The position numbers were made by a program, and so were the translations under genes. Source: an uncultured Atopobiaceae bacterium (GTDB taxonomy: Bacteria > Actinomycetota > Coriobacteriia > Coriobacteriales > Atopobiaceae). From it: a DNA stretch of 8,356 nucleotides. The stretch's first letter is position 1. The number at the start of each line of letters is the position of its first letter. The notes beneath the pieces are model-generated. The model did not search any database. It saw only the letters and a program-made list of their open reading frames with translations, and was not told the origin of the DNA. Positions 1 through 6,186 of the stretch are shown in pieces. The DNA lies in assembly GCA_944321005.1 (NCBI GenBank), contig CALUJT010000090.1, positions 1 through 8,356 on the forward strand, in the 5' to 3' direction.

Positions 1-2001
1 CTTGTCGGGGTCGGGGTAGTCCTGCTTATAGGTCACCAGGAAGTCGGCAAAGAAGATGCCGCCCAGCGGGGGCACGCGCACCACGACGGACTGCTCGCGG
101 CCGTTCCAGGGCTCGTCCTGGCACTTGAGCTTGCCGGTGTTGATGACGCCGGAGCCGCCGAAGCGCTCGTCGTCGGAGTTGAAGAGCTCCTCGTAGACGC
201 CCCACTCGGGTACGCCCATGCGGAAGTTCTCGCGCGCGTTGACGTCAAAGTTGATGAGGATGACGAGCTCGTCGCCGGGCTTGTCGCCCTTGCGCACGAA
301 GGAGATGATCGACTGGTCGGCGTTGTCCGCGTCGATCCACTCGAAGCCCTCCGGGGCGAAGGCGCGCTGCCAGAGCGCGGGGTGCTCGTTGTAGAAGCCG
401 TTGAGCTCGCGCACGAAGCGCTGGTGGTGACGGTGGGTGTCGTACTGCTCGGAGAGGAAGTACTGGATGCCCTCGTAGTAGCGCCACTCGATGAACTGGG
501 CGATCTCGTTGCCCATGAAGTTGAGCTTGCCGCCGGGGTGCGTGATCTGGTAGAACGCGAGCGCCCTCATGCCGGCGAACTGGCGCCAGTAGTCGCCGGG
601 CTGACGCGTGATGAGCGAGCACTTGCCGTTGACGACCTCGTCGTGGGAGAGCGGCAGGATGAAGTTCTCGTTGAACTGGTACATCGAGGAGAACGTGAGC
701 ATGCGGTAGTTGCCCGGGCGCCACGGGAAGTCGGTCTGCAGGTAGTGCAGGGTGTCGTTCATCCAGCCCATGTCCCACTTGAAGTGGAAGCCCAGGCCGC
801 CGTCCTCGGGCGGGTAGGTCACGAGGGGCCACGCGGTGGACTCCTCGGCGATCATCATGACGTCCGGGTGGAACTTGCCCATCACGGAGTTGGTCTGGCG
901 GATGAACGCGGAGGCGTCGAGGTCCTCCTCGGTGCCCTTCTCGTTGAAGCGCTTCTGGCCGGGGTCGTCGATGCCGAAGTTCATGTACAGCATGCTGGAG
1001 ACGCCGTCCATGCGCAGGCCGTCCGCGTGGAAGTAGTCGGCCCAGAAGAGCGCGTTGGAGACGAGGAAGCTCCTCACCTCGCCGCGGGAGTAGTCGAACT
1101 GGTGGGTGCTCCAGTTGGGGTGGATCTTGTGCTCGTAGAGCATCTGGCCGTTGAACGTGGCAAGGCCCTGGGCGTCGGCGCAGAAGCCGCCGGGAACCCA
1201 GTCGAGGATCACGCCGATGCCGGCCTCGTGGCAGGCGTCGACGAAGTGCATGAACTGCTTGGGGTTGCCGTAGCGCGCCGTCGCGGCGTAGTAGCCCGTG
1301 GGCTGGTAGCCCCAGGAGCCGTCGAAGGGGTGCTCGTTGACGGGCATGATCTCCAGGTGGGAGTAGCCCATCTTCTTGGCGTACTCGACGAGCTCGACGG
1401 AGAGGTCGTCATAGGAGTACATGACGCCGCGCTGGGCGGGGAAGGGGTCGCCCGGTCCGGGATAGGTGCCGTCGGGACGGGGCTCGCCCTGCGGCTCGTC
1501 GCCGTGACGGCGCCAGCTGCCCAGGTGCACCTCGAAGATGTTGAGCGGCTCCTTGAACATGTCGCGCTTGGCGCGCGACTTCATGTAGGCACCGTCCGCC
1601 CACTCGTAGCCGCTGATGTCGAAGGTGCGCGACGCGGTGCCCGGGATCTTCTCGGCGTAGAAGCCGTACGGGTCCGCCTTGTAGAGCTTCTGGCCCGCGG
1701 GCGTCTCGATCAGGTACTTGTAGAGGGCGCCCTCCTCGATGCCGGGAACGAAGCCCTGCCACACGTGACCGGTCTCAGACTCCGTGAGCGGGTTGGCTGT
1801 CTCGTCCCACCCGTTGAAGTCGCCGATCACGTGAACGCTCTTCACGTCGGGCGCCCACACGGCGAAGTGGAATCCCTCGGTGCCGTCCTCGGTCTTGGCG
1901 GGGTGGGCGCCCAGCTTCTCGTAGCTGCGGTACCACTCTCCGCGAGCGAGCAGGAAAAGATCGTCGTTGCTCAGATAGAGGGTGCTGTCGAGAGTATCCA
2001 T
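1..2001 (-). CDS. glgB: 1,4-alpha-glucan branching enzyme (GH13), 3' end cut by window
   Basis: Cytosolic glycogen branching enzyme: it cuts an alpha-1,4-glucan chain and re-attaches the piece through an alpha-1,6 bond. The frame is open for 667 residues to base 1 with no stop; the family is usually 630-730 aa, so only a few residues are probably missing. The ATG at 2001 follows GGAGGA with a 7-nt gap. Domains in order: N-terminal beta-sandwich (CBM48-like, ~20-110), GH13 barrel (~150-540), C-terminal beta domain (~550-660). Catalytic motifs seen: nucleophile D332 with R330 (DGLRMDGVSSM), acid/base E386 (MIAEEST), and H453-D454 (LPLSHDEVV). Region I reads DWVPGGF (D267-), so G272 replaces the usual His. 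It has its own leader and promoter region, far from rubrerythrin, and no other glycogen gene is visible. Family assignment is secure; full activity is less so because of G272. Confidence 0.96.
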   Translation of the reverse strand, partial: MDTLDSTLYLSNDDLFLLARGEWYRSYEKLGAHPAKTEDGTEGFHFAVWAPDVKSVHVIGDFNGWDETANPLTESETGHVWQGFVPGIEEGALYKYLIETPAGQKLYKADPYGFYAEKIPGTASRTFDISGYEWADGAYMKSRAKRDMFKEPLNIFEVHLGSWRRHGDEPQGEPRPDGTYPGPGDPFPAQRGVMYSYDDLSVELVEYAKKMGYSHLEIMPVNEHPFDGSWGYQPTGYYAATARYGNPKQFMHFVDACHEAGIGVILDWVPGGFCADAQGLATFNGQMLYEHKIHPNWSTHQFDYSRGEVRSFLVSNALFWADYFHADGLRMDGVSSMLYMNFGIDDPGQKRFNEKGTEEDLDASAFIRQTNSVMGKFHPDVMMIAEESTAWPLVTYPPEDGGLGFHFKWDMGWMNDTLHYLQTDFPWRPGNYRMLTFSSMYQFNENFILPLSHDEVVNGKCSLITRQPGDYWRQFAGMRALAFYQITHPGGKLNFMGNEIAQFIEWRYYEGIQYFLSEQYDTHRHHQRFVRELNGFYNEHPALWQRAFAPEGFEWIDADNADQSIISFVRKGDKPGDELVILINFDVNARENFRMGVPEWGVYEELFNSDDERFGGSGVINTGKLKCQDEPWNGREQSVVVRVPPLGGIFFADFLVTYKQDYPDPDK

Positions 2002-2027
2002 GTCTCACTCCTCCGGGTCAGGTGCCC

Positions 2028-2049
2028 AACGCCCTCCGCGCAGGGCGTT
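2028..2049 (-). promoter_or_regulatory. stem-loop in the glgB leader
   Basis: A perfect 8-bp inverted repeat (AACGCCCT / AGGGCGTT) with a 6-base loop lies 26 bp upstream of the glgB start. If transcription starts near 2049, as the candidate promoter predicts, this hairpin would form the very 5' end of the mRNA, where such structures can slow decay. The inverted repeat is directly visible; its function is a guess, and a protein-binding operator is an alternative. Confidence 0.45.
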
Positions 2050-2055
2050 CCGCCA

Positions 2056-2083
2056 GGGATAACCCCCTTGCTCAGAACGTCAA
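2056..2083 (-). promoter_or_regulatory. candidate glgB promoter
   Basis: On the minus strand TTGACG (2083-2078) matches the -35 consensus at 5 of 6 bases. It is followed after 16 bp by TATCCC (2061-2056), a poor -10. A second -10-like hexamer, TATCAT (2099-2094), lies upstream but has no recognisable -35. An odd palindrome TTG-GTA-CAA (2094-2086) overlaps that second hexamer and could be an operator half. Assignment is tentative. Confidence 0.3.
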
Positions 2084-2173
2084 TGTTGTACCAATGATAG
2101 AGCCTCCATGTCCATTAAAAAACCGTGAGTGCGTCCGAATCCTCCGCGAGCAGGGCCTCGTTTACCCCAGGGG

Positions 2174-2321
2174 GCAGAAGCGACATGCGAGAGGGCGGCC
2201 CCGAGTTCCTAAGCGAGGATTTCGCGCCAGCGCATCACTTCTCCGCGGCAGGAGCGACATGTGAGAGGGCTCCCCGGACTTGCTAAGCGGAGGTTTCGCA
2301 AAGCGCACCTCCGCGTGCAAG
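2174..2321. repeat. degenerate tandem repeat, two ~74-bp units
   Basis: Unit 1 begins at 2174 and unit 2 at 2248. The first 52 bases of each align without gaps at 42/52 identity, sharing AGCGACATG, GAGAGGGC, CTAAGCG and TTTCGC in the same order and spacing. The second halves keep AGCGCA and CCGCG but with small indels. The repeat occupies the middle of the 354-bp gene-free stretch between rubrerythrin and glgB (2002-2355); the rest of that stretch holds the glgB leader and a large hairpin. I see no coding pattern here. Unit 2 carries the complete hairpin, whereas unit 1 looks decayed or has lost its right arm. Confidence 0.7.
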
Positions 2322-2333
2322 TCCGGGGAGCCC
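2267..2333 (-). terminator. long three-tier hairpin after rubrerythrin, no T tract
   Basis: A 17-bp perfect outer stem (2267-2283 with 2317-2333) encloses a small internal loop. Inside it are an 8-bp perfect stem (GCGGAGGT 2287-2294 with ACCTCCGC 2307-2314) and a small CGC-AAA-GCG tip. The structure begins 22 bp after the rubrerythrin stop, so the simplest reading is a transcription terminator or mRNA 3'-end stabiliser. No run of T follows on either strand, so a classical intrinsic terminator is not proven. A repeat-element palindrome is the main alternative, because the hairpin lies in the second unit of the tandem repeat. Confidence 0.5.
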
Positions 2334-2355
2334 CCGGCTCGATCAGGTCAGGCGA

Positions 2356-2901
2356 CTAATAGTTGATGGCCTGCTCCTCGAAGTAGGCCTTGGGGTGGTT
2401 GCACACGGGGCAGATCTCGGGGGCCTCGGCGCCCACGTGCAGGTGGCCGCAGTTGAGGCACTTCCAGACCTTCACGCCCTCGCGCGCGAAGACCTCGCCC
2501 TTCTCGACGCGCTCGGCGAGCTTGTTGTAGCGCTCCTCGTGGTGCTTCTCGATCTCGCCCACCATGCGGAACTTGGCGGCGATCTCCGTGAAGCCCTCGG
2601 CGTCGGCGGTCTCGGCGAAGCCCTTGTACATGTCGGTCCACTCGTAGTTCTCGCCCGCGGCGGCGTCCTTGATGTTGGTCAGGGTGTCGGGCACCTCGCC
2701 GCCGTGGAGGTACTTGAACCAGAGCTTGGCGTGCTCGCGCTCGTTGCCGGAGGTCTCGGTGAAGATGTTGGAGATCTGGACGTAGCCCTCCTTCTTGGCC
2801 TTGCTCGCGTAATAGGCGTACTTGTTGGTGGCCTGGGACTCGCCGGCGAAGGCCGCCTCGAGGTTCTTCTTCGTCTGCGAGCTCTCGAAGTCAACTGCCA
2901 T
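2356..2901 (-). CDS. rbr: rubrerythrin
   Basis: Cytosolic non-haem di-iron peroxidase that reduces hydrogen peroxide to water in anaerobes, taking electrons through its own rubredoxin domain. The 181 aa fit the usual ~190. The four-helix ferritin-like domain (~8-135) shows GES with E21, EREH with E54 and H57, carboxylates E97/E102, and EIEKHH with E118 and H121 as di-iron ligands. The C-terminal rubredoxin domain has C148-x2-C151 and C164-x2-C167 for one iron. The start at 2901 follows AGGAG with a 5-nt gap. It lies 75 bp after the MutY-like gene; I see no convincing terminator or consensus promoter in that gap, so both read-through and a private promoter are possible. All ligand motifs are intact, so it is probably active. 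Confidence 0.97.
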   Translation of the reverse strand: MAVDFESSQTKKNLEAAFAGESQATNKYAYYASKAKKEGYVQISNIFTETSGNEREHAKLWFKYLHGGEVPDTLTNIKDAAAGENYEWTDMYKGFAETADAEGFTEIAAKFRMVGEIEKHHEERYNKLAERVEKGEVFAREGVKVWKCLNCGHLHVGAEAPEICPVCNHPKAYFEEQAINY

Positions 2902-2976
2902 TGGGGCTCCTCTCCTGTCCCCCCGGGAGGGACGTCTCCTGTTGCGCCGGGCCCTCGCCCGACGGCTGAACCTATG

Positions 2977-3870
2977 TCAGACGTGCCACGCCCCGTCACC
3001 CGGACGGCAGAAGCCCTCGCGGGACAGCTCGTCCAAGAGCGCCTCGACCTCGGGGGCGCATATCGGCCTTCTACCCGCTTTCTCCTCGACCCTTGCAAGT
3101 TCTTCGCAAATGGCCGCAAGCCCCAGGCCGTCCGGCTCGCCGCGGTGGGCGAGAAGAACGCGCAGCAGCTCGGCGCGCTTCTGGCGATGCGAGCCCTCGA
3201 AGCGCGACTGGCGCGCGTGGCTCCGTGAGCGGCGGCTTGGGTTGGGAACCGTGCGCTTGAGGTAGGCGCCGTAGTCGAGCAGGGCGTAGTACCAGGTCCG
3301 CGGGTCGTCCTCGGGGTCGCTCGCGTCCGCGGGGCAGGTCGCGTCCACGAGCGGCACGAGCGCTCGGTCCGAGACGCCCTCCTCTTGGGGGAAGAGCTCG
3401 TGGAGAAAGACGGAGCGCACGTTGGTCTCCAGATAAACGGAGTGCAGGTCAAAGGCAAAGGAGCGAATGCCCGCCGCTGTTGCCGGGCCTATCCCCGGCA
3501 GCGCCTCGAGCTCCCGGGCGTCGCGCGGAAGCCCGCCGTCGCGTCCCGCCACCTCCTGGGCGGCGCGGTGGAGGGCGAGCGCCCTGCGGTTGTACCCCAT
3601 CCCCTGCCACTCGTCGAGCACGTCCGCGGCATCCGCCGCGGCGAGCGCCTCGGCGGACGGGAAGCGGGCGAGCCAGCGCTGCCAGCGGCCGTCCACGCGC
3701 GTAGTCTGGGTCTGCTGGAGCATGACCTCGGATATCCAGATGGCGTAGGGGTCCCGCGTGCGCCGCCAGGGGAGGTCCCGGTAGAGCTCGCGCCCGCGCC
3801 CGAGCACGAGGGAGCGAAACTCCGGGAGCGCGAGGGCGGGCTCGGGGCTCGGGTCGGCCGCGGCGGCCAC
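2977..3870 (-). CDS. MutY-like HhH-GPD DNA glycosylase without Fe-S cluster
   Basis: Probable adenine-type DNA glycosylase of base-excision repair, 297 aa. I chose GTG at 3870: GGAGG sits 7 nt upstream, it lies just after the Rrf2 stop, and homology-like sequence begins soon after (PEFRSLVL...). Visible: ISEVMLQQTQ with E48, the MutY-type catalytic Glu; helix-hairpin-helix LPGIG (124-128); and YLETN (146-150), where MutY normally has the catalytic Asp but here E148. After residue 200 the Cys set of the [4Fe-4S] loop is missing; the region reads NPSRRSRSHARQSRFEGS. The NUDIX-like C-terminal domain for 8-oxoguanine recognition is also absent, replaced by ~70 aa that could fold as a winged helix. 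The MutY superfamily is certain; adenine opposite 8-oxoG as substrate is inferred. The frame stays open upstream to 4530, but that part overlaps the Rrf2 gene. Confidence 0.85.
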   Translation of the reverse strand: MAAAADPSPEPALALPEFRSLVLGRGRELYRDLPWRRTRDPYAIWISEVMLQQTQTTRVDGRWQRWLARFPSAEALAAADAADVLDEWQGMGYNRRALALHRAAQEVAGRDGGLPRDARELEALPGIGPATAAGIRSFAFDLHSVYLETNVRSVFLHELFPQEEGVSDRALVPLVDATCPADASDPEDDPRTWYYALLDYGAYLKRTVPNPSRRSRSHARQSRFEGSHRQKRAELLRVLLAHRGEPDGLGLAAICEELARVEEKAGRRPICAPEVEALLDELSREGFCRPGDGAWHV

Positions 3871-3872
3871 CG

Positions 3873-4358
3873 CTAGGCCTCCGCGGCCACGTGCGCGGCC
3901 ATGCGGGCCTCGGCCTCCGGCACGAGCCGGAACCCTCCCTCGAAGACGGGGGAGACGCGGTCGGCCACGAGCTGGTGTAGCGTCACGGACGAGAAGAACG
4001 AGCGCAGCAGGCGCTCGGCGTTGCACCAGACGGCCGTGTAGCGGCAGGACCCCTGGCGCGGGCAGGGGCCGTCCTCCCCCGCCCCGCAGCTCGCCACGAG
4101 CACGGGCCCCTGGACGGCCTCCACCACCTCGAGCAGCGTGACCTCCCGCGGGTCGACCGAGAGGCGCATGCCCCCCGTCGCGCCCCGGGTGTTCTCGACG
4201 ATTCCGGCGAGCGCCAGGTCGTGCTGGATCGACCGCGCGAACGAGTACGGCACGCCGCTCTCCCGCGCCGCCGTGCGCACCGAGACGACCCCGTCCGGGT
4301 CGAGCACGAGCGACGCGAGCATGCGCAGGGCGTAGTCCGTCTTTCTCGATATCTCCAT
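3873..4358 (-). CDS. Rrf2-family transcriptional regulator, four-Cys
   Basis: Dimeric winged-helix repressor/activator, 161 aa, near the family's ~150. The N terminus (MEISRKTDYALRML) and the wing motif GATGGMRL (59-66) are Rrf2 signatures; the HTH covers ~27-50. Cysteines at 91, 99, 105 and 112 give C-x7-C-x5-C, close to the cluster-binding triad of IscR and NsrR (about 92/98/104), plus a fourth Cys. An iron-sulfur or redox/NO sensor is therefore likely by family knowledge, but the target genes are unknown. The start at 4358 has GGGGAG 6 nt upstream. It sits 24 bp after the HAD gene and 2 bp before the MutY-like gene, so all three probably share a transcript. Neighbouring rubrerythrin makes an oxidative-stress regulon plausible, as inference. 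The palindrome CGCCTAGGCG (4380-4389) just upstream could be chance. Confidence 0.93.
   Translation of the reverse strand: MEISRKTDYALRMLASLVLDPDGVVSVRTAARESGVPYSFARSIQHDLALAGIVENTRGATGGMRLSVDPREVTLLEVVEAVQGPVLVASCGAGEDGPCPRQGSCRYTAVWCNAERLLRSFFSSVTLHQLVADRVSPVFEGGFRLVPEAEARMAAHVAAEA
3878..3882 (-). promoter_or_regulatory. ribosome binding site deciding the GTG start of the MutY-like gene
   Basis: GGAGG on the minus strand lies within the last codons of the Rrf2 gene, with 7 nt to the GTG at 3870. The Rrf2 stop (3875-3873) lies between them, two bases before the GTG, a layout typical of translational coupling. Confidence 0.75.
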
Positions 4359-4382
4359 TGCGCACTCCCCTCGTTCGGGCGC

Positions 4383-5075
4383 CTAGGCGTCCCAGTCCGC
4401 GATCATCCAGCCGCGCCTCTTGGCCAGGACGCGCAGGGTCTTTCCGGGGCACACCGCCACGGCCTCGCGGGCGTGCGCCAGGAGGTCCTTGTCGCTGTGA
4501 TGGTCCCCGTAGGCCCTCTCGAGGCGCCACCCGCCCTCACCCAGGTGCTCGTCGCACCACCTGACGACGGCACGGTACTTCTCGGCTCCCGCCACCACCG
4601 GGCCGTCGACGGCACCCGTGTAGTTGCCCTGGGCATCGCGCACCATGCGCGTGGCGGCGTACCCGTCGAACCCCATGATCTGGGCGGCCTGCGCGGCCAT
4701 GGCGTCGAAGGTGGCGGAGACGAGAAGGACGACCATCCCGGACTCATGGCAGCGCGCCAGCTCCTCGAGGGCCTGCGGGCGGTAGCGCGGGCGGAGGACC
4801 TCGTCATGGAAGCGCACCATGAGCTCGTCTATCTGGGGCGCGCTCATCTCGGAGAGGGCCCCCAGCACGAGCTCGCGGGCCTCGTCCTGCCGATAGGGCA
4901 GGTGGAGCTTGTAGCGAATGCCCCACCAGATGAGCCGCAGCGCGCGCTGCGGGGACATGAGGCGGCGGAGCAGGAGGTACTTGGTGAAGAGCGCCCCCGA
5001 CTGACCGTCTATGGACGTTCCGTCGAAGTCGAAGACGGCGACCCGTCTTATTGGCTGTCCGCTGCTGGACCCCAT
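4383..5075 (-). CDS. HAD-IB family phosphatase-like hydrolase
   Basis: Soluble haloacid-dehalogenase-fold enzyme of the SerB/CicA-like IB subgroup, expected to hydrolyse a small phosphomonoester; the substrate cannot be read from sequence. All four HAD motifs are present in 230 aa: motif I DFDGT (nucleophile D16, acid/base D18), motif II LVSAT (S120), motif III Lys (K166), and motif IV YGDHHSD (D191, D195). An alpha-helical cap lies at ~22-100. The C terminus, ending RGWMIADW, is the usual HAD-IB closing motif. The start at 5075 has only a distant GGGGAG, 11 nt upstream, so translation may be modest; motif I is near the N terminus, which rules out a later start. It is the first gene after the tRNA terminator. 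TATCAT at 5118-5113 could be a -10, but no -35 is visible. Confidence 0.9.
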   Translation of the reverse strand: MGSSSGQPIRRVAVFDFDGTSIDGQSGALFTKYLLLRRLMSPQRALRLIWWGIRYKLHLPYRQDEARELVLGALSEMSAPQIDELMVRFHDEVLRPRYRPQALEELARCHESGMVVLLVSATFDAMAAQAAQIMGFDGYAATRMVRDAQGNYTGAVDGPVVAGAEKYRAVVRWCDEHLGEGGWRLERAYGDHHSDKDLLAHAREAVAVCPGKTLRVLAKRRGWMIADWDA

Positions 5076-5161
5076 GAGCGCCCCGTCTCCCCGGTCGGCA
5101 ATGACAGGGGATATGATACCTCGAGATGAGCATTTGAGGGTGGCGCATGTGTAAGCATATG

Positions 5162-5184
5162 AAAAAGGGGTCCCGAAGGACCCC
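5162..5184 (-). terminator. intrinsic terminator of the tRNA-Asp gene
   Basis: On the minus strand a perfect 7-bp stem GGGGTCC/GGACCCC closes an ultra-stable C(TTCG)G tetraloop and is followed at once by TTTTT. It starts 14 bases after the tRNA CCA end. This separates the tRNA from the HAD gene downstream, implying that the HAD gene has its own promoter in 5076-5161. Confidence 0.92.
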
Positions 5185-5197
5185 TCAGACAGTGCAA

Positions 5198-5274
5198 TGG
5201 CGGGATGTAAGGGACTCGAACCCTCGACCTCCGACGTGACAGGCCGGCGCTCTAACCAGCTGAGCTAACACCCC
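5198..5274 (-). tRNA. tRNA-Asp (anticodon GUC), CCA encoded
   Basis: The minus strand folds into a complete 77-nt cloverleaf. The acceptor stem GGGGTGT/ACATCCC has one G-U pair; the D arm is GCTC..GAGC with the loop AGCTGGTTA; the anticodon stem CCGGC/GTCGG holds the loop CTGTCAC with anticodon GTC; the T arm GAGGG-TTCGAGT-CCCTT also contains a wobble pair. The discriminator is G73, expected for tRNA-Asp, and CCA is encoded. GUC reads GAC and GAU. The gene stands alone between its promoter region and a strong terminator. Confidence 0.97.
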
Positions 5275-5279
5275 GTTCG

Positions 5280-5326
5280 CCTTGCGCGAGGGATATTCTT
5301 ACATACCTCCCATCGGTCGCGCAAGG
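5280..5326 (-). promoter_or_regulatory. candidate tRNA-Asp promoter bracketed by a 10-bp inverted repeat
   Basis: Minus-strand -35 TTGCGC (5324-5319), an 18-bp spacer and -10 AAGAAT (5300-5295) preceded by TGT (extended -10) would start transcription near 5288, about 14 nt before the tRNA. A perfect 10-bp inverted repeat CCTTGCGCGA / TCGCGCAAGG (5280-5289 and 5317-5326) has one arm over the -35 and the other over the expected start site. The repeat is certain; the promoter boxes are moderate matches. Confidence 0.45.
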
Positions 5327-5335
5327 GGGAATTTC

Positions 5336-5363
5336 AAAAAAGTTGGCCGGTCCCCCGCTGGCC
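5336..5363 (-). terminator. candidate terminator of the dnaX-ybaB-recR-membrane protein unit
   Basis: Just after the membrane-protein stop the minus strand has GGCC, an 11-base loop region, GGCC, then AAC and TTTTTT. The stem is short (4 bp, then a mismatch and one further G-C pair), but the T6 tract and its position between the operon and the tRNA promoter support a terminator. Confidence 0.45.
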
Positions 5364-5373
5364 TACACGAGGT

Positions 5374-6165
5374 CTACACGAGCGAGATGTCGCGGGTCTG
5401 GCCGCTCGTGTCCGTCACGCGCAGGACGCTGCCGTCGAGCTGGGCGGACTCGATGTCGCCGGACCCCTGGATCATCTCGCCGGCCTCGTCGATGACGTAG
5501 CTCGCCTGCCCGTGACCGCCAATCACGTAGCAGACCACGTCCCAGCCGCCGTCGCGGTTCTCGGGAACGAGGAGCGTGTCCACGTTGCGAATGAGCGCCG
5601 CTGGCGTCCCCTCCACCTTGAAGAGCGTCTGGACGGAACCCGACGCGCCCGTGCACACAAGGCCCCAGAGGCCGTCCTCCTGCATCTGGAGGGAGTAGGT
5701 GTCGCCGCGATACGTGACCGTGCCGTCCGCCGCCGCCTGCTCCTGGCCGGAGTCGTGCTGGCTCTGCTGGTCGATGGCCTCCTGCTCCTCCTCCGTGGGA
5801 CGGAGGGTCTGCTCCTGGCGCGTGCCCTCGCCGTCGTCGCCGGGAGCCAGGAGTCCCGCGACGCACCTGCCCAGCAGGAAGACCAGGCAGAGGGCGAGAA
5901 TGGCCGCGACCACGAGGAGCACGACGTTTCTGCCGCTCCGCGGCGGTCCCCCCGCAGGGGTGCGAGCCTCGGGATGGCGCTCGAAGTAGCGCTTCTCGGC
6001 GCTGTGGCGCGCGCGGTCAGCCGCCTCGGAGGCGTTCTTGCGCGTGGTCACGCGAGCGCCCTGCCCCGCCCGAATGGTGGAGATGCGGCTCGGGTCGACC
6101 CTCGCCTGCTCGGGGGCCCCGGCAGGGGCCTCGTGGGCAGCGTGCCTTCCGTGCCTGTTCGTCAT
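5374..6165 (-). CDS. single-pass membrane protein of unknown function
   Basis: I do not recognise this 263-aa protein. Residues 1-80 are hydrophilic, rich in Arg, His and Ala and predicted cytosolic. Residues ~81-107 form one strong membrane helix (VVLLVVAAILALCLVFLLGR). Residues ~108-147 are a Gln/Glu-rich linker. Residues ~148-263 look like a small beta-rich outer domain with repeating short strands (TYRGDTYSLQ, LWGLVCTG, WDVVCYVIGG) and Cys at 171 and 212. The positive residues before the helix suggest N-in/C-out topology. The start at 6165 follows GGAAGG with a 7-nt gap, and the gene begins 21 bp after the recR stop, so it is probably co-transcribed with recR. Position alone does not justify a role in recombination. 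Confidence 0.85.
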   Translation of the reverse strand: MTNRHGRHAAHEAPAGAPEQARVDPSRISTIRAGQGARVTTRKNASEAADRARHSAEKRYFERHPEARTPAGGPPRSGRNVVLLVVAAILALCLVFLLGRCVAGLLAPGDDGEGTRQEQTLRPTEEEQEAIDQQSQHDSGQEQAAADGTVTYRGDTYSLQMQEDGLWGLVCTGASGSVQTLFKVEGTPAALIRNVDTLLVPENRDGGWDVVCYVIGGHGQASYVIDEAGEMIQGSGDIESAQLDGSVLRVTDTSGQTRDISLV

Positions 6166-6186
6166 GGGGACGCCTTCCTTCCTTTG

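Noticed and set aside
382..2097. 571-codon open frame on the plus strand
   Set aside because: It runs opposite to glgB, whose protein carries all GH13 motifs. The Val/Leu/His/Glu-rich product is typical of an antisense shadow in high-GC DNA.
2101..2125. Terminator suggested by a run of six T on the minus strand (AAAAAA near 2115)
   Set aside because: No convincing stem precedes the run; only short complementarities are found upstream.
2915..2934. Imperfect GTCCC/GGGAC hairpin before rubrerythrin
   Set aside because: Only five clean pairs; likely chance in C/G runs, so not listed as a regulator.
2395..3228. 277-codon open frame on the plus strand
   Set aside because: It spans rubrerythrin and the end of the MutY-like gene in antisense and is low complexity; a shadow.
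3871..4530. N-terminal extension of the MutY-like protein to an ATG at 4530
   Set aside because: It would be read entirely through the Rrf2 gene in another frame as Gly/Arg-rich sequence; the GTG at 3870 has a strong ribosome site.
4221..5129. 302-codon open frame on the plus strand
   Set aside because: Antisense to the Rrf2 and HAD genes with no motifs of its own.
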